From positions 50,503 through 114,502 of the forward strand of contig ML769612.1 in assembly GCA_009733575.1 (NCBI GenBank): 64,000 nucleotides of DNA. Reading direction: 5' to 3'. This DNA is from Gymnopus androsaceus JB14 (lineage: Eukaryota; Basidiomycota; Agaricomycetes; Agaricales; Omphalotaceae). A program made the position numbers and the translations under genes. Shown here piece by piece: positions 13,213 through 25,599 of the stretch. Below the pieces are notes generated by a model, which was not told the origin of the DNA, ran no database searches, and saw nothing but the letters and a program-made list of their open reading frames with translations. How positions within the stretch are numbered: the stretch's first letter is position 1; every line of letters starts with the position of its first letter.

Positions 13213-14949
13213 ATGTTCAGTGGGTCTTACCAACGCCTAGCCAGCAACGTCTCTCCCTCATCCTGGCAGGCCATCCCCCTCAGGGCTAAACAGTTTATTG
13301 GCACCGGCAAACGACGAGTAATCTTTATCTCTGTCATAATTCTACTCCTTTTGTCCTCATTAACTGTCCATCCAACCACCCGCCAACTTGGTCAAAATTT
13401 ATACTATTCCGCTACCCCCTCTACTTCAAAAGGAGCTTCTAAACTCGGGTTTGGACCGCCTACGTACGAAAAGCTGAAGAAATGGGAGGATGAACTTCCA
13501 CAGCACAACCTTGACTTGCCATACCCAGAAGGACGGACGGGGCGTTATGTCAAGTTTACCAACCAGATTAAAATGTTGGGCTGGAACAACGTGTTTAACG
13601 AAGTGTATGTCCTTGGCATCGTCATCCATCTACCTGGTTCTAATTCAATTACTCCCGAAGCCTAATGAACGCACATCTTGCCTACGAGTCGAAGCGCGCG
13701 TATGTTTTCCAGGATTATGGTCCGTCCTCTTATCTCGTTCGTTATTGTTTGCTTATTTCCTCTCACAGTTTGGAAGTGGGACTATTACGCGTGGCCACCT
13801 TCAGAGTTTTTGGAAAACCCTCCTCGTACTCCTCTCAACGCCATCATCTCTGGACCTACAGCCGGAGGTCTCTGGGGCCCGGGTGATGATGCACCTCGCT
13901 CTGTAAGCGAAAAGTGGTTCGATGTCGTCTGTCCCTCGGAAAAGCGCCGAATTATCAACACCCGTGATGTGAAACCCCCCATCGAATGGCTAATGGGCAA
14001 CGAGATCTTCGATACCTGGCGCAAACTCCTTTTGGATGCACCGGAACAATGTATTGAAATCGTCGCAGCAGATGAAGATAACTATCCCCAGACGTTTGAT
14101 CTTTGGTTGTGGGGTAGTAATCGTGTTCTTCCGCTCTGGGAATCATTTTCCAAATCTCCGACTTCTCGTCTCTTGCAAAGTTCTCCCATTGTGAACAGCG
14201 CTGTTGATAGGAACGAATACCTTTTCTTGCCTCACGGTCCTCGTCCTGCCCATCCTGCTACCTACAAACCCTTCGACCGCATGCTGGCGATGCATGTAAG
14301 GCGGGGGGATTATATTGATGCATGCAAAGGCCTCGCAGACTGGAACTCAACATTCTACAGGTATCATTCCATATCATTTTTTTCTGTTTTCGCTTATTCA
14401 CGCCACGTCCCAGCTGGAATCTTTTGGATTTCCTTCCAGACCATTTCGAAGCTGGACCTGGTGGAGGATGGGGATGGAATACGCCAGAAAACAACGCGCT
14501 GTATGAGAAACATTGTCTTCCGACATTCGAGGCTATCGTGCAGAAGGTAAAGGACTCCAAGGACGACTATATTCGAGCAGGAGTGGCTAAAGGCGAACCC
14601 ATACCACGGACTCTCGACGTCCTGTACCTCCTCACCAACGACGAGAGCGAGTGGTTGGACCAGTTGAAGGATACGTTGCAAAAGGATGGTTGGAATACGA
14701 TTCGGACCAGTCGTGATATTACGCTGGACCAAGAACAGACAGATGTCAATATGGCCGTGGACATGGATATTGCCAGGCGAGCGGCTGTATTCATCGGTAA
14801 TGGGGTGCGTGGCTTTGTGGTTTCGCTTGACCATCATTTTTTAAACTCATGGCTGTTACTTTTTTCTTTAGTGGTCATCCTTCACCAGCAACATCGTTCA
14901 CAGACGATTAGTGGATGGAAAAGAACCGATCAGCATTCGTTTCTACTAA
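13213..14949 (+). CDS. Type II membrane, O-fucosyltransferase-like glycosyltransferase
   Basis: Likely a Golgi or ER enzyme using GDP-fucose. Five exons join cleanly: 13213-13604, 13661-13719, 13769-14360, 14414-14804 and 14872-14949. A single membrane anchor (VIFISVIILLLLSSLTV) lies at residues about 36-52, followed by a lumenal stem. The conserved start of the catalytic part is FNEVLMNAHLAYESKRAYVF. The nucleotide-sugar motif HVRRGDY lies in exon 3, and the C-terminal GNGWSSFTSNIVHRRL matches the last conserved block of PF10250-type fucosyltransferases. Other exon joins (DYVWKWDYYAWPPSEF, FYSWNLLDFLPDHF) confirm the model. There is no frameshift, in contrast to the genes to its left. The exact acceptor is unknown. 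Confidence 0.75.
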
Positions 14950-15440
14950 TTCTTTAAATTTATTCTGGGTGATGTAGTCGGTTGCTTTCATTGTTTTGTA
15001 TATCCAGTTGTATTTATATGCACGATCTATTTAATTTGGTGAGCATTGTGATGTTTATCTGACCATAGATCATAATGTTGCTCATGTCTAGTACTTTTAA
15101 TACATACTTGCACACGAATACTTGTACCATGAAGATAATCTGCGAGGCGTAACACGAGGCGCCCCACGCGGCCCGAGAACAATGAACAATGAAATCAGAT
15201 ATGTCCAGCTTTGACCGTTTAGCTCTTGGACTTTCATTGTCTATCGCTACGAAGAGGGAAAATTATTGGCCACATACAATGTCATTTATTCGCTTTGCCC
15301 GAAGAGTTATTCTTGAACCACAAGTCAAAGCAGAAAACTAACATATAAAATGATTCTGTTACAGCGACTTTTTCTCCAGATTACTTCACTCCTCCCAAAC
15401 ATTCGACAAAGTCCTTCATCGCTCGTCTACCATTACCAGC
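14950..15440. other. Intergenic, nothing recognised
   Basis: AT-rich 3' flank of the glycosyltransferase followed by the presumed promoter of the next gene. No coding or repeat signal seen. Confidence 0.5.
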
Positions 15441-16590
15441 ATGTCTATGATATATGATATTCGCTCGTCAGAGCCTCGCGCCTATGCTCCTGAGCATCCC
15501 CAGCTTCAATCGTTCTTCATCGGCCTATACCATCCTTCACGCAGCAATGTCGTCCTCTCCCATTAGTTCTGAAGCCACTCTAGTAGCTGGTGAACACGAC
15601 CTCTTTCGCTGCAGACAGGGAAGCGTACGATTTCGAGGGAAACCTGCCTTCAGCTGTCCTCGACAACATTCGCTTCATCCTCGATGAAGATGACGACACG
15701 TTTCCGCCCAAGAAGCAAGTCTCAACGACGACTCGGACTCGCTTCACAGGACCCAAACGCCTTAATCCTCTTGCACAGATTTTCGTCCCCGGGATGCGAA
15801 ATGGTGCAGGAAACTCCACACCGGAGAGACTTGCAGCCATCGACGCTGTGGATAGATACCGCCAGAGATACTACAAGCGGCCTTTTCCTTCGCATTTTCA
15901 CGCTCCCGGTCCGAAGTACCCTCATGATTGGAGATATATGGTCGACCTAGCTGCTCATACACCTCCGATTCACATGTCTTCGATACATGACCATGGACGA
16001 GAGATTGTCCATAGCCGACTATGGAGCTCCAGTGACATGGTAGAGTTGATTCGCCACATCTGCTGGAAAGGCGCGGAGCCCTCGTTTAACACGCATCCAT
16101 TGTCGGTCGCTCTACTAGCCTTTAGCGTTCACTGCCACTTCAAAAATTGTGGTGATCAGAAGAACGCATCCTTGTTCGCAGGTGTTATCCGAGAATGCGT
16201 GTTGGGTTATTTCAAAGGACTCTGGGACGCAGAGGTTAGCTTCTTATTTCTGTAACAAAGTAGTCCATCTAACGCAATATCTTACAGAACGCGGAATCTG
16301 CCCTTCGATTCACACCCAACGCTTCCTACGTTCCCGAATACATCCAGTGCGCCCATCGCTTTGCGGCATTCACTGGATGTCTGTATCGATGCGACGTTAT
16401 CGATAGAAACCTTGTTCTGCAATGTCTCTGGATTCTGGTTCACCAGCTCACTGCCCCGGATCACTTAAATGCTATCTACGATCTCATTCTATGTTCCGGG
16501 GTTTATGGACGCGACAACGGGCTTAGTGCAGGCGGGGATATGGTTCCTTTGGTGCATAAATTCTACAAAAGCCCTCGTAACAGCCGTTGA
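15441..16590 (+). CDS. MIF4G-like domain protein, paralog 1
   Basis: Paralog of the gene at 22-23.4 kb. The matching blocks are DREAYDFEGNLPSAVL against DKENYDFESQLPPCTV, LNPLAQIFVPG against LNPHATPFVPS, and the helical C-terminal part. That part (HRFAAFTGCLYRCDVIDRN, then LVLQCLWILVHQLTAPDHL and LILCSGVYGRDNG) resembles a MIF4G/eIF4G half-HEAT repeat, where 'hhFIGELahhxhh' is followed by a helical pair. This suggests RNA or translation-factor binding, by inference only. The intron 16235-16287 splices DAE to NAESAL. Starting at 15441 (MSMIYDIRSSEP) aligns with the paralog, but needs single extra bases near 15555 and 15602. The stop is 16590; an open frame reaching 16714 is an alternative end. 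Confidence 0.65.
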
Positions 16591-17138
16591 CCAACGACCA
16601 CTTGGCCATGGCGTGGGCACTGCTAGGCATGCCATGCGCTCTATGGTTGATCAAATCCTCGGTCTCGTTGCTTCACAAAGTGGCTGCAGCATGCAGAACG
16701 AAGTGCGAAATTAGACTTGGACTCAATTGCTTTATGCCGTTTTTTCACTGATATGGTACTTTGACACTCTTACCTTCTATTGTATGCATATGATTATGAT
16801 TATGATTATGAATATATGATGAATTTTATCTTGCTTTTATCTTGAAAAAGCGAACTGCATAAGTCAAACATAAGTGCTCGTACGAATTGATCCTTGCAAG
16901 GATCCTTGACGTCTTGGACGCGAATGAACCATGTTTATGCTCGAGCATCGATGCAGTGTCTCTCATAGGAAGACCTTCAAGGAGTTAGTATGTACAATCT
17001 ATCGAATCCCCAGCACCAGCCTGGCCTATGATTAAATTGTTCCACCCTAAAAACTTGGACGAACCGGAACCGGGCCGAAAGGGCTCACCATCGATATCAT
17101 CTCAATCGTGATGTCTCAATCATCTCACTACTTAAACT
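16591..17138. other. Intergenic, short AT tandem
   Basis: A small tandem of atgattatgatt units lies near 16788-16815. The interval probably includes the MYND gene's promoter. No coding signal. Confidence 0.5.
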
Positions 17139-17852
17139 ATGTCGTCGTCCGAATGTTTTTCCCCTACATGCTCTAATACCGCCACTCTAAGTTGTAGCGG
17201 CTGCACCGGGCGCTTCAGGCGTGCTTCAGAACAACAAATAGAGCAGGTGAATCATAGCATCCAGCTCTCGCTACATTAAGTACCCCTAACCAACATATCA
17301 TAGCCCGTTGCCAAATATTGTAGCCAGCAGTGCCAGGCAGCCCATTTCGCCACGCACAAGCTTTCATGTCCTCTTTACGCCAGGGCAAATTGCTTCATTA
17401 TCCATGCTTCCGACTCGGAAAATATCGCCAGTTGTATCGAGCCATTCAATCTGCTCAACTATGGCCACGAAAGCGGCGAAACAGCAGAGCTCCGTAGTCG
17501 TCTCGGGTGGGAAGATGTTGGTGAGGCAGGCAAGGCATACGATCATAAAGGCAGCAGCAGCTGGTATTATTTTGTTTATGCTCCATTCTCGGAGAACCAG
17601 CCTGAGCAAACGCTCAACAAGTGGGGGAACTACCTTACTTATGGTCCACATACTTGCGATATTGCAATCGTACGTTCTGGTCCATCTGATGCTTCGTACC
17701 CCAAGGATATCATCAAGAATGACTTGGTAAAGACTATCAAGTTTTACCAGGATGGCCATGATAGGCGTCAGGTTTTCGCAGAGAGGGAGAAGAACCGTTT
17801 TTCTCGGAAGATGGGGATTGATTTGAGCATGGTGCCTGGCTTCTCTTTGTAA
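17139..17852 (+). CDS. MYND-type zinc-finger protein (218 residues)
   Basis: Two exons, 17139-17246 and 17304-17852, encode an intact 218-residue protein. The N-terminus is a MYND finger split by the intron: CFSPTCSNTATLSCSGC in exon 1, then YCSQQCQAAHFATHKLSC in exon 2, giving the usual C-x-C, C-x-C, YCxxxC, H, C ligands. MYND fingers bind proline-rich partners. The rest (RLGWEDVGEAGKAYDH, KFYQDGHDRRQVFAEREKN) is not a SET domain and I do not recognise it. The first ATG of this frame is used; the ATG at 17111 is in another frame. A second MYND protein lies at 38.7-40.5 kb with a different architecture. Confidence 0.85.
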
Positions 17853-18228
17853 ATTCAATTCGATTTTGTGCAACGAGAGTTTTTCCTCCTTACAAATGCT
17901 TAATTATGGTAAACCCAAACATCTATCACCTTGTTTTTCGTTCAACCACTTCAATTTAAAAGACTTACGTTTTGCTTACTTTCTGTCCTGGTGCACTTGC
18001 TTACGTGAATTTGTAAGTAACTAAATAACTATCTCGAGGATATTTTCTTCATTAGATGCCTAAATTATGACAGAACCAACAAAGTGCAGATATCGGTGCA
18101 TAAAAAAAGAACTGGAACAAAACTTGTGGAATGTAAGGAGAGGGTAGAACACTAAACACAGGATCGGAATACGATATGAAAGGAATTAGTACGATTAGTG
18201 ATGTGATTCCAATGTAGGCCTAAAGCAG
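17853..18228. other. Intergenic, nothing recognised
   Basis: AT-rich 3' flank of the MYND gene. No coding sequence visible. Confidence 0.5.
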
Positions 18229-18230
18229 TC

Positions 18231-18304
18231 CCCTCTAAGAGGTTGGCGTTAGAAATGTAAGAAACCTAACGAGGTTTCTTAATTTTCGTCAACCTCTTAG
18301 AGGG
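18231..18304. repeat. Nested perfect hairpin (fold-back) of 74 bases
   Basis: The outer arms CCCTCTAAGAGGTTG (18231-18245) and CAACCTCTTAGAGGG (18290-18304) are perfect 15-base inverted copies. Inside, AAGAAACCT (18259-18267) and AGGTTTCTT (18272-18280) form a perfect 9-pair stem with loop AACG. The outer arm is itself partly self-complementary (CCTCTAAGAGG). It could be a tiny MITE, an RNA hairpin or a cruciform-forming site. No gene surrounds it. Confidence 0.85.
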
Positions 18305-19860
18305 ATTGGTCACCAAGCTAATTCCGATGTCGACTTGTCTGGGGATCTATAGTTGATATCAATTTAGTGGTGACCCCCATGTCTAGTACAGACTACATAA
18401 GATTAAAGGATGGCTATCAACATCTTCCGGTATATGAAGCAGCACAGATGGGCGATAAGCTAAAACCTTCGCCTCACACTCCACCATCGCCATAACCCTG
18501 AACAATACCACCGAGACTCTGACTCTGCCCTGGCTGGCAAAGCTCTGGCTTCGGCCCAACGCAGCAGCGAATGACACATACTCGTTATATGGCGGAAAAT
18601 GATAGCCAGGTGGGGTTCAACGACAAGGCAAGATACAAGATACAGCTGACGGAACCATAACGCACGCTAGCTGTTGTTTGCGTGACTCGCAGTCTTGCTT
18701 GCAAATCCGGGGGAGAATACTTCTATGATTCGTGCAACGACAGAGAAGATCGAGGCTGTCTGGAAAAGCTGTAGGAACAAAGCAGCAATCCAATAATGAT
18801 CATGGCAGGGGAAGCTGGATTCAGCTGCGCATCGAAATCCACGAATGTAGACGATCTACAGAACGTGGGCTTTGATTCGGCGAAGGTCTGTAATGGATAT
18901 ACCACTGGGATTAGCATGATGGATACGGAAATACGTACAGTCGTCCTGTCCTTGGAATCATGGACTATTCTTGCTGCGTAGGCGTAGTTAGTTCAGACCC
19001 AAACTTCATAGATACGAAGATTAGTTTGCAGTGGTGCAGCTGTTAGGATGATTCGAAGCAAAATTGTTTTGTAGAAGCGGTAAAGCCTGTATTCGACTGA
19101 AAAACCATGCAAGAGCGTAGCTCAATGATTTCCAGAGTAATGAATTTCAAAGCCAATCGAGTTTCCTCTAATTTCTCTTCAAGCAACACGTCTTCAACAC
19201 AAGAGGTAGTACGAGGTTGAAGTGAAGCGTCGCGGTCGTTGAAGAAAAAGGCTAAAAAGTAACAGATCAAGATAAGCTGAAATATCCTTTAAAGAGGTCG
19301 ATACACGTGCCTATAGTCTGCTCCCAAATCCATAATAGCATTAACACTCTGAGACCGCGACCAAGATTGCGAGATTCTGAACGGGAGTGCGCCTGGTTGT
19401 TGACGTTGGAGCAGAAAAGAAAAGGCACGACTCAGGCGGCGTTAACCGGCGCCTCTAGACTTGAGATTTGCCATCTTCTTTTAAGCAACTTTTAAGCGCC
19501 GCTGCTTAGTCAGCGCTAAATCCACTACTTAGCGGCGTCGGTCACTACCACACTCATCTTGATCCTTCACACTCATCTTGAATCTCGCATTATTTTTGGC
19601 TTTACTCTAGCAGATAAAACCTTGAACACTCCTTGAACCCTTGAGTTGAGGGGATAAAATGGTGGGGGAAAAGGCAAGTGCTTAATTTTTAGAGCAACAT
19701 TTCATGGCTTGATTCGGGCGCCATAGAATCTGTCATCGCGAAAGCGTTTTCGTAACGCGTTGAAGTGGGTTAAGATCAGGATATTAGGCAGGAAACTCCC
19801 AAGTATTCCAGATACATCCACTACGTATGTGAATCTTCTCTACAGCATAACTTATCTGAT
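18305..19860. other. Long intergenic stretch, no supported gene
   Basis: Minus-strand open frames at 19043-19270 and 18723-18917 have no recognisable domain or convincing splice partner. A short direct repeat (cactcatcttga) occurs twice at about 19551-19580. Confidence 0.45.
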
Positions 19861-19884
19861 TTACATGTCTTTTGAACTTTCAGT

Positions 19885-21572
19885 TCGAATGAAGTCTTTG
19901 CGTTAATGCCTCCCGAGATCATGGCTCGCATATTTCTTTACTGTCGCCGCCTGAAATCCCTCCCTGCTGGACCTGCAGAGTTCACGCTGGTTTGCTCACG
20001 TTGGAGGTCGATCGCATATTCGTCGCCAGAGCTCTGGACAGCTCTCAGAATCAGTCTTCCACGCGCGCTCAAAACTGAGGCTGATGCGGTGAGATTCGAG
20101 TCCCTCATCACAGAATGGGCATTGCGTAGCTCCGGTCTTGCCATTGATCTAGATATATCTGGCCCCCATTTCCTTTACAAAGGTGGTGCAAAAGACTCGC
20201 CTTCGCAGACTCAGTGTCTCTTGTATGAAAAAGTCTGCCAGAACATTCTGGTCAAATTCTCGGAAAAGTGGAGAAGCATATCGCCTCTGACAGGCGTACA
20301 CACTATGAATGACTTCCTCCATGCCATTTATCCAAAGCCACTACCAGCACTCGAAGAGCTCACGCTACATGTTGAAACTGATGCCCCTGCCGCCTATGTC
20401 TCTTTTTCCCAATCCCCATGTCTATATAAATTGGTACTTCTGCTTCGTTTTGACTCTGAATTCTCCTTTTCCTCTATCGCCAAATTCATCCCTGAAACTA
20501 TCATTGACCTGACAATATCCTCGTCTCCTACTCAACTCTCTCATGATTTCATATTCGGCTTTTTGACACTTGGTCAACTGCAGCGTTTAACTCGCTTGCG
20601 GCTAGATAGACTTGACTGGCTAGAGTCCCAAGCTCTGCCTTCAGTCTCGTTGCCAAATCTGCGAGATCTTTCGACATTTGGGGTGATTGCTGCCGTGGTA
20701 GACCTACTCAGAGCACTCACAACTCCTTCACTTGAGAGCCTGAACCTCTCAATGCTCGGAGCACATGCGAACGGTCATACCGTGACGCTGCCTTCAATCT
20801 TGTTACCGAAATTACGAGGTCTTTCAATAATATATGGCGACATTGCTGACATAGTGGACCTATTTGGAGCACTGACAACTCCTTCACTTGAGAGCCTGCA
20901 TCTCGGAATGTCCGGCGGAAGTTTCAGCTATACTTTGCCTCCAATCTCATTATTGAAACTGCGAAATCTTTCACTCTTTGGTACAATCAATCCCATGGCA
21001 GACCTACTTAGAGCGCTCACAGCCCCTTCACTTGAGAGCCTGGTCCTCTCAGTAATTAGGAGAAGCAGGGGATGGCGGCGATGCTCCAGGAGTGGGACCG
21101 GTCTTACTTGGGCTTCAAAAAGAGATCACAATTCCCACTTTCCGCGTTCTCTATCATCATGATGACAGAGGGTGATTCTACAGCTATCACACTGGATGAG
21201 GACGATTTTTTCCAATTCTTGTCCGCTGTCAGCACAATCAAAGTACTCAACATCACTACGTGGGGAGATACAATGCCATCTCGTCTCCTGCGTTTCCTCT
21301 CTTATGACGAGAACAAACCAGAAGGCCAAACATTCCCACATCTAAAATACCTTTATCTCAAAGATACCAAGTTTGAGTCATCTATAGATGTTCAAACCTG
21401 TATGGACTTTGTTAACTCGCGATGGTGGGCTGGTAACTCCCAACCCAAGCTAACTGGAGTGGATAGGTTGGAGAAATTATCTCTTTTCGTTAAACTAACC
21501 AGTAAAACTAAGAAGAAGCTGGAGAAATGTAGGAGTGAAGGAATGCGCTGCTTTTATGACTCAGAATATTGA
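19885..21572 (+). CDS. F-box / leucine-rich-repeat protein
   Basis: Probable substrate receptor of an SCF ubiquitin ligase. The F-box begins NEVFALMPPEIMARIFLYCR, preceded by a TTTCAG acceptor near 19881-19886, so a short upstream exon is likely; the first in-frame ATG is 19906. WRSIAYSSPELWTALRI closes the F-box. Three tandem leucine-rich units of about 45 residues follow, each ending in LTTPSLESL or LTAPSLESL (at roughly 20.73, 20.88 and 21.03 kb). The C-terminus in the next frame (QEWDRSYLGFKKRSQF, LRFLSYDENKPEGQTFPHL) also exists in the related copy at 29-30.8 kb, so it belongs to the gene. The frame change near 21060-21075 is a single-base event or a missed splice. Confidence 0.7.
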
Positions 21573-21961
21573 CGGCGTCGGACAAGGTTCACATTTGTAT
21601 AGGTTATCGATTTCCTTTTTTGAGTCCATGCGGACGCGAGGCGATTCATTCATGATTTATAATACTTGTTCTTTACTAAATAACGAGAAGATACAGTACT
21701 GGTTTTAGATCTGAAGCTATTATTACAGAGGCTGCATTATTGCTAAATGCCCAATCCGGTATGAATTTCAACTACATTGAGACTGGCAGCCTTAGTCGTC
21801 CGGAGTGTGGAGGAACCAAAGAATATCTTTGCCAACTAATGAGTATATCGTTGGCTTTGATTACAATCATGTTTGAATATTCCGAATTATTACACCGCAA
21901 CCTAGATGGGTAGCTAATTACTATCCTTCGTCCTCCGTGGACCCTCCCTCTTCCTTGGGCC
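21573..21961. other. Convergent intergenic region
   Basis: It lies between the 3' ends of the F-box gene and MIF4G-like paralog 2. No coding signal. Confidence 0.5.
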
Positions 21962-23351
21962 TCAAGCTCTCAAATCCGGGCACCATTGCGCAAGGATCTC
22001 CATGACCTCCTGCACCGCCTCATCCCTCCGAGTGTGGTCCTTCAAATTCTCTCCCATGCCCGTGCCAGTTCCCGTACCCGTGTTCTGGGACCAAAGCGAT
22101 CTAACCCTATCTGTATTCCCACCGACCTCCACCCCCAGGGCCTTTGGTAAAAAAGCCCTCAAAAAGAGATGAATCATCTCCGAGCTTGGCTCCTCTGTCA
22201 TTTCTTGTACCAATGGGGCTACGCTACCAGGATAACGCCACAGGTTCGGACCAGCGTGATCAATGAGGACAGAGATGGCAGTTATATGTTCGAGGGAGTT
22301 AAGCTCGTGAATGAGGATGTTGAGACACATTTTGATATGCTGGACGCGAATGAGGTTGAGGGCGAAGAGATCCCCGATGAAAGCTACTAGCCATGTGGCA
22401 GAAGCGACGTATTCCTCAGATGGGGGCGTGAGGCAGTTAGAGATAGCTTTAGAGCTTTCCTACAGGGTAGATTAATTAATCAGAGCTCGTTAGTAGGTTT
22501 ATTGAATCGGAACTTACTGTAGTACACCAACAACCTTTAAAAGTCCTGATAACCGCCTCACGAAGGTGCCACATGAATGAATTTGCGGTATCCTCCCCAA
22601 AGGCATCAAACAGAGCACAAAAAACCTCCCAAGCAAAGGGCGCTATTGTCTCTCGGATAACACCCGATTCTGACGTTTCGGAAGGCGAGGCGGCTTTCCA
22701 GGTGAAATGGGAAGCGAGGTCAGCAAGCGCTGAACCCGAGTCCGATGTTGAGTTTGAATGTTCCGCCCAAAAGTGGGAATGGGCAAGGTCCTGGGCGTAT
22801 GAGGCTAGAATTGCTCGGTAAGGGGTGCTAGGAATGGGAGGGGTGAGGGAGGCGGAATAGAAGATGGGTATCCAGGGTGCGATAGTGGGGTTTACTGGTT
22901 GCGAGGGAGGGAGGGGGAAGGCAGCGGAGGCAGCGAGCACTCGAGCTCGGATGATGGACGAAAGCGGTGGTCGAGAAGATTTATCGCCAGAAGGTACAAA
23001 CGGAGTAGCATGCGGGTTCAACTCCTTCGAGTCCTTCCCAAACTGAGAATCATAAGCATCCGGGGCATCCAGCATGTCCCTAATGTTTAGCACCGTGCAC
23101 GGCGGAAGCTGTGACTCAAAGTCATAGTTTTCCTTATCGAGAGAAAAGATGCTCTCTTCATCGACGAGAGTACGTTCAGAGCCAGAGCTTAGTGGGGAGC
23201 AAGTGCCAGACTCGCTCCGGGATTTAAAGCTGTGGAAGAAGTCTTTGAGATCGTTTTCGTTGATAGGAAGGGGGGATTGATTAAAGTTATTCGTAGGTTT
23301 TGCCTGAGGTAATATTGGAAGCGGGATGTGAAGGAAAGGCATGGCTGGCAT
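21962..23351 (-). CDS. MIF4G-like domain protein, paralog 2
   Basis: Two exons, 23351-22518 and 22459-21962, join over an intron with GTAAGT and CCTGTAG ends, giving an intact protein of about 443 residues. After a proline/serine-rich N-terminus comes LDKENYDFESQLPPCTVLN, shared with paralog 1. Then a helical region follows: FAWEVFCALFDAFGEDTANS, VASATWLVAFIGDLFALNLI, RVQHIKMCLNILIHELNSL, and ITAISVLIDHAGPNLWRYPG. The FIGDLFALNLI helix followed by a 'CLNILIHEL' helix resembles the MIF4G fold of eIF4G-type proteins, so a role with RNA or translation factors is inferred. The C-terminus has a (GT)n-coded GTGTGTGMG run. The frame is unbroken. Confidence 0.75.
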
Positions 23352-24088
23352 TATAAAAGGATTAAGAGCTGACTTGCAGTACGTGGGGTGATATCCAAAA
23401 AGCAGACCGGGTATAAGTAGCGGATAAGTTCATTGTATTTACGAATTCAAGCGAAAGACAAGGAGCACCTTTGCGAGAACAATTGCACCATTCAACTGAT
23501 TACAATGACATTCCGCATCTTGAAAAACAACAATTGGCCAACATTCGTCTCATTGTATAATTGTCTTTGTAGTATCCAGCTTGACAAAAAGAAAGAAGCG
23601 ATTGTGATAGCTTGAAACAAAGAGAAGGTGAGAAGCATGAAGTCTAAGCCGATCGGCGATCACTGAGCAGTGACAGGATCACGTGCAATGCGCGTGACAT
23701 TCTGAGCGTCACTCCGTTCACTTCAGGCGCCGCGTCGCGCTAACATCAAAAATGGTGCATTTAGCGTCACCGGGGTCATATATAATAATGCTAAACGCGT
23801 TAGTATCAATCTCACTGGGCCCTGAACCGCCTAAGAATACATAGTGTGTGATATAATACATTGTGTATATTTTAAAGTAATCTCCGGTGCAAACTTAGAG
23901 ACTGGAGATCTCCGTAAAAGGAATTGTATTTACATGAGGCTATATACTTGTGCATTTTAGCAGTACAGAAACAAGTCCGAGATCCGCAGAACACTATCAA
24001 TTGATACAAGTTTAGTTCAAGAGTTGAAGAGCACGATGATTTAGACGACCCACGCAAGTCACCGAAGACCTTTCTTTTCACGAGACAT
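23352..24088. other. Intergenic, nothing firm
   Basis: It contains the probable promoter of MIF4G-like paralog 2 and the 3' flank of the kinase gene. A GCGTGAC/GCGTCAC-rich patch lies near 23688-23770. No coding signal. Confidence 0.5.
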
Positions 24089-25540
24089 CTATCGTTTTGC
24101 TGCATTTTCATTCATCCAAGCTGCCATAGAAGGAGCCCTAGTCCAAGGCAATGTTGCCACATCGGCAAATCGCCGTTTTGTTTCTGATCTCGGGTTTTGC
24201 ACGACGGTCAAAATGAATGTCTCTCGTGTGAGCCTCTGCAACTCTCTTATGTAGGTGTCCTTGAAGAGCTGCGTCTCCCTTGGGTCCCGCTTGCCAGAGC
24301 TAGGACAAATCTGTCCAAACCATGAGGGGTAACATACAAGTGCCCATAGCGGAACTGTCGATGCCATTTCCCAGTCCACGACGCACAAGATACGTCCCGC
24401 ACTCGCACCTTCTGAAGCGAATATTATGTTGCTGTATCCAAATGTCAGCGTGCCGTGAATGAAACGGAATACGTACCAAGTGCTTACCGGGGACTAAAGT
24501 CCATGTGTGCCAATACGAACGGTCCCGACCCACATCTATCTAAAGGATCTTCGATAATATCTGTCACACGATCTCGTAGCAATGGAAGCACCTGCTGAGC
24601 AAGTCTCCAACGCGTGTCGTCAACCCGGCGGCACTTGTGCGTAGACTGCGCTAGTTGAGGCATCTTTTCCATGAACGCAATTTCATCTGTCAACGCCGCT
24701 CTAAGCCACGCTGCCGAAGCCTTCCATGGTCCACGATCATAGTGTCCATTCCTTCTTCGAGCACCCGACTCGTGTTTACACCAAGTGACTGGTCCCAGCT
24801 GGTACGAGTGTGGGATGGGGCCAGGCTTAAAATATAACGATCCGATACGGTCAAACTTGAGCTTCGAGAGCTCCAGAACGATTTTTGCGTATTCGCGTAT
24901 GGTTTTCAGTTTGACGTCGAGAGAAAGACTTTCCCAAAGAGAGCTGTTCATGTTAGATCCCCCTTCTGTCTGCAAATAGCTTGTCAAATAAGCAATGAAT
25001 ACGCATGATCAAACCGAACTCACGAATGAAATTACCGAAAACGGTTGTCCAATGGCATTTTCTCGAGTAGGACAGTAGCCGTACACGATAGGTACTGGGA
25101 TTTTGGTCCTGGATCTTATAAACACCATCGTAGCTATCTTCATCCGCCTCAAATCAGAGTGCGCTCGGATATTGAACTGCATGGCTCACCTCCGACTCGA
25201 TGCTCATATCTGAGTGCGTCTTGTTGTCCGTCGAAACTCGGGCGAGTACTTTTGAAGGTATTTGGTCACGGAGATGTAAGGGCACATGAAGATGGAGCAG
25301 ATACAACTACGAGTCCCCGGAAACGTCAAGCTGTTCAAGTTGTGCTAGAGATTGAACGACACATACCTCATTATATGTACCCATGTAGTACGCTTGCTCG
25401 GGAGTCGCGCAAGGAACTCCGAAAAGATATTCAGTTATAAAGGAGAACTGAGTGGTATCAGGAATCGATGTGGGTTTTCTTCCTGTTTGAGGAGGATAGT
25501 GGATGAGGCAGGGCATCTCCAGTCCTTGAGCGTTTTCCAT
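24089..25540 (-). CDS. Fungal APH-family (protein-kinase-like) phosphotransferase
   Basis: A small-molecule kinase-like protein of unknown substrate. The catalytic part is clear: IATMVFIRSRTKIPVPIVYG (N-lobe end), an APH-typical ECH-like insert, then FVLAHMDFSPRNIIFASEG spanning the intron near 24429-24490. That gives the Brenner motif HxDxxxxN. VVDWEMASTVPLWALVCYP follows, with the metal-binding aspartate. The second half ends ATLPWTRAPSMAAWMNENAA at 24089. The N-terminus is less certain: CATPEQAYYMGTYNEV near 25380-25430 resembles the family's glycine-rich loop, but the link to the catalytic part crosses frames near 25200-25300. The start near 25540 is provisional. Confidence 0.7.
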
Positions 25541-25599
25541 AGTAACTTGAACGAGTCTTGCTCTTTCTCAACCCTTGTCCTTGTCCTAGAGCCAGCCAT

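Noticed and set aside
18383..19270. Minus-strand open frames as a possible multi-exon gene
   Set aside because: No conserved block, no consistent splice joins and biased composition. Insufficient to call a gene.
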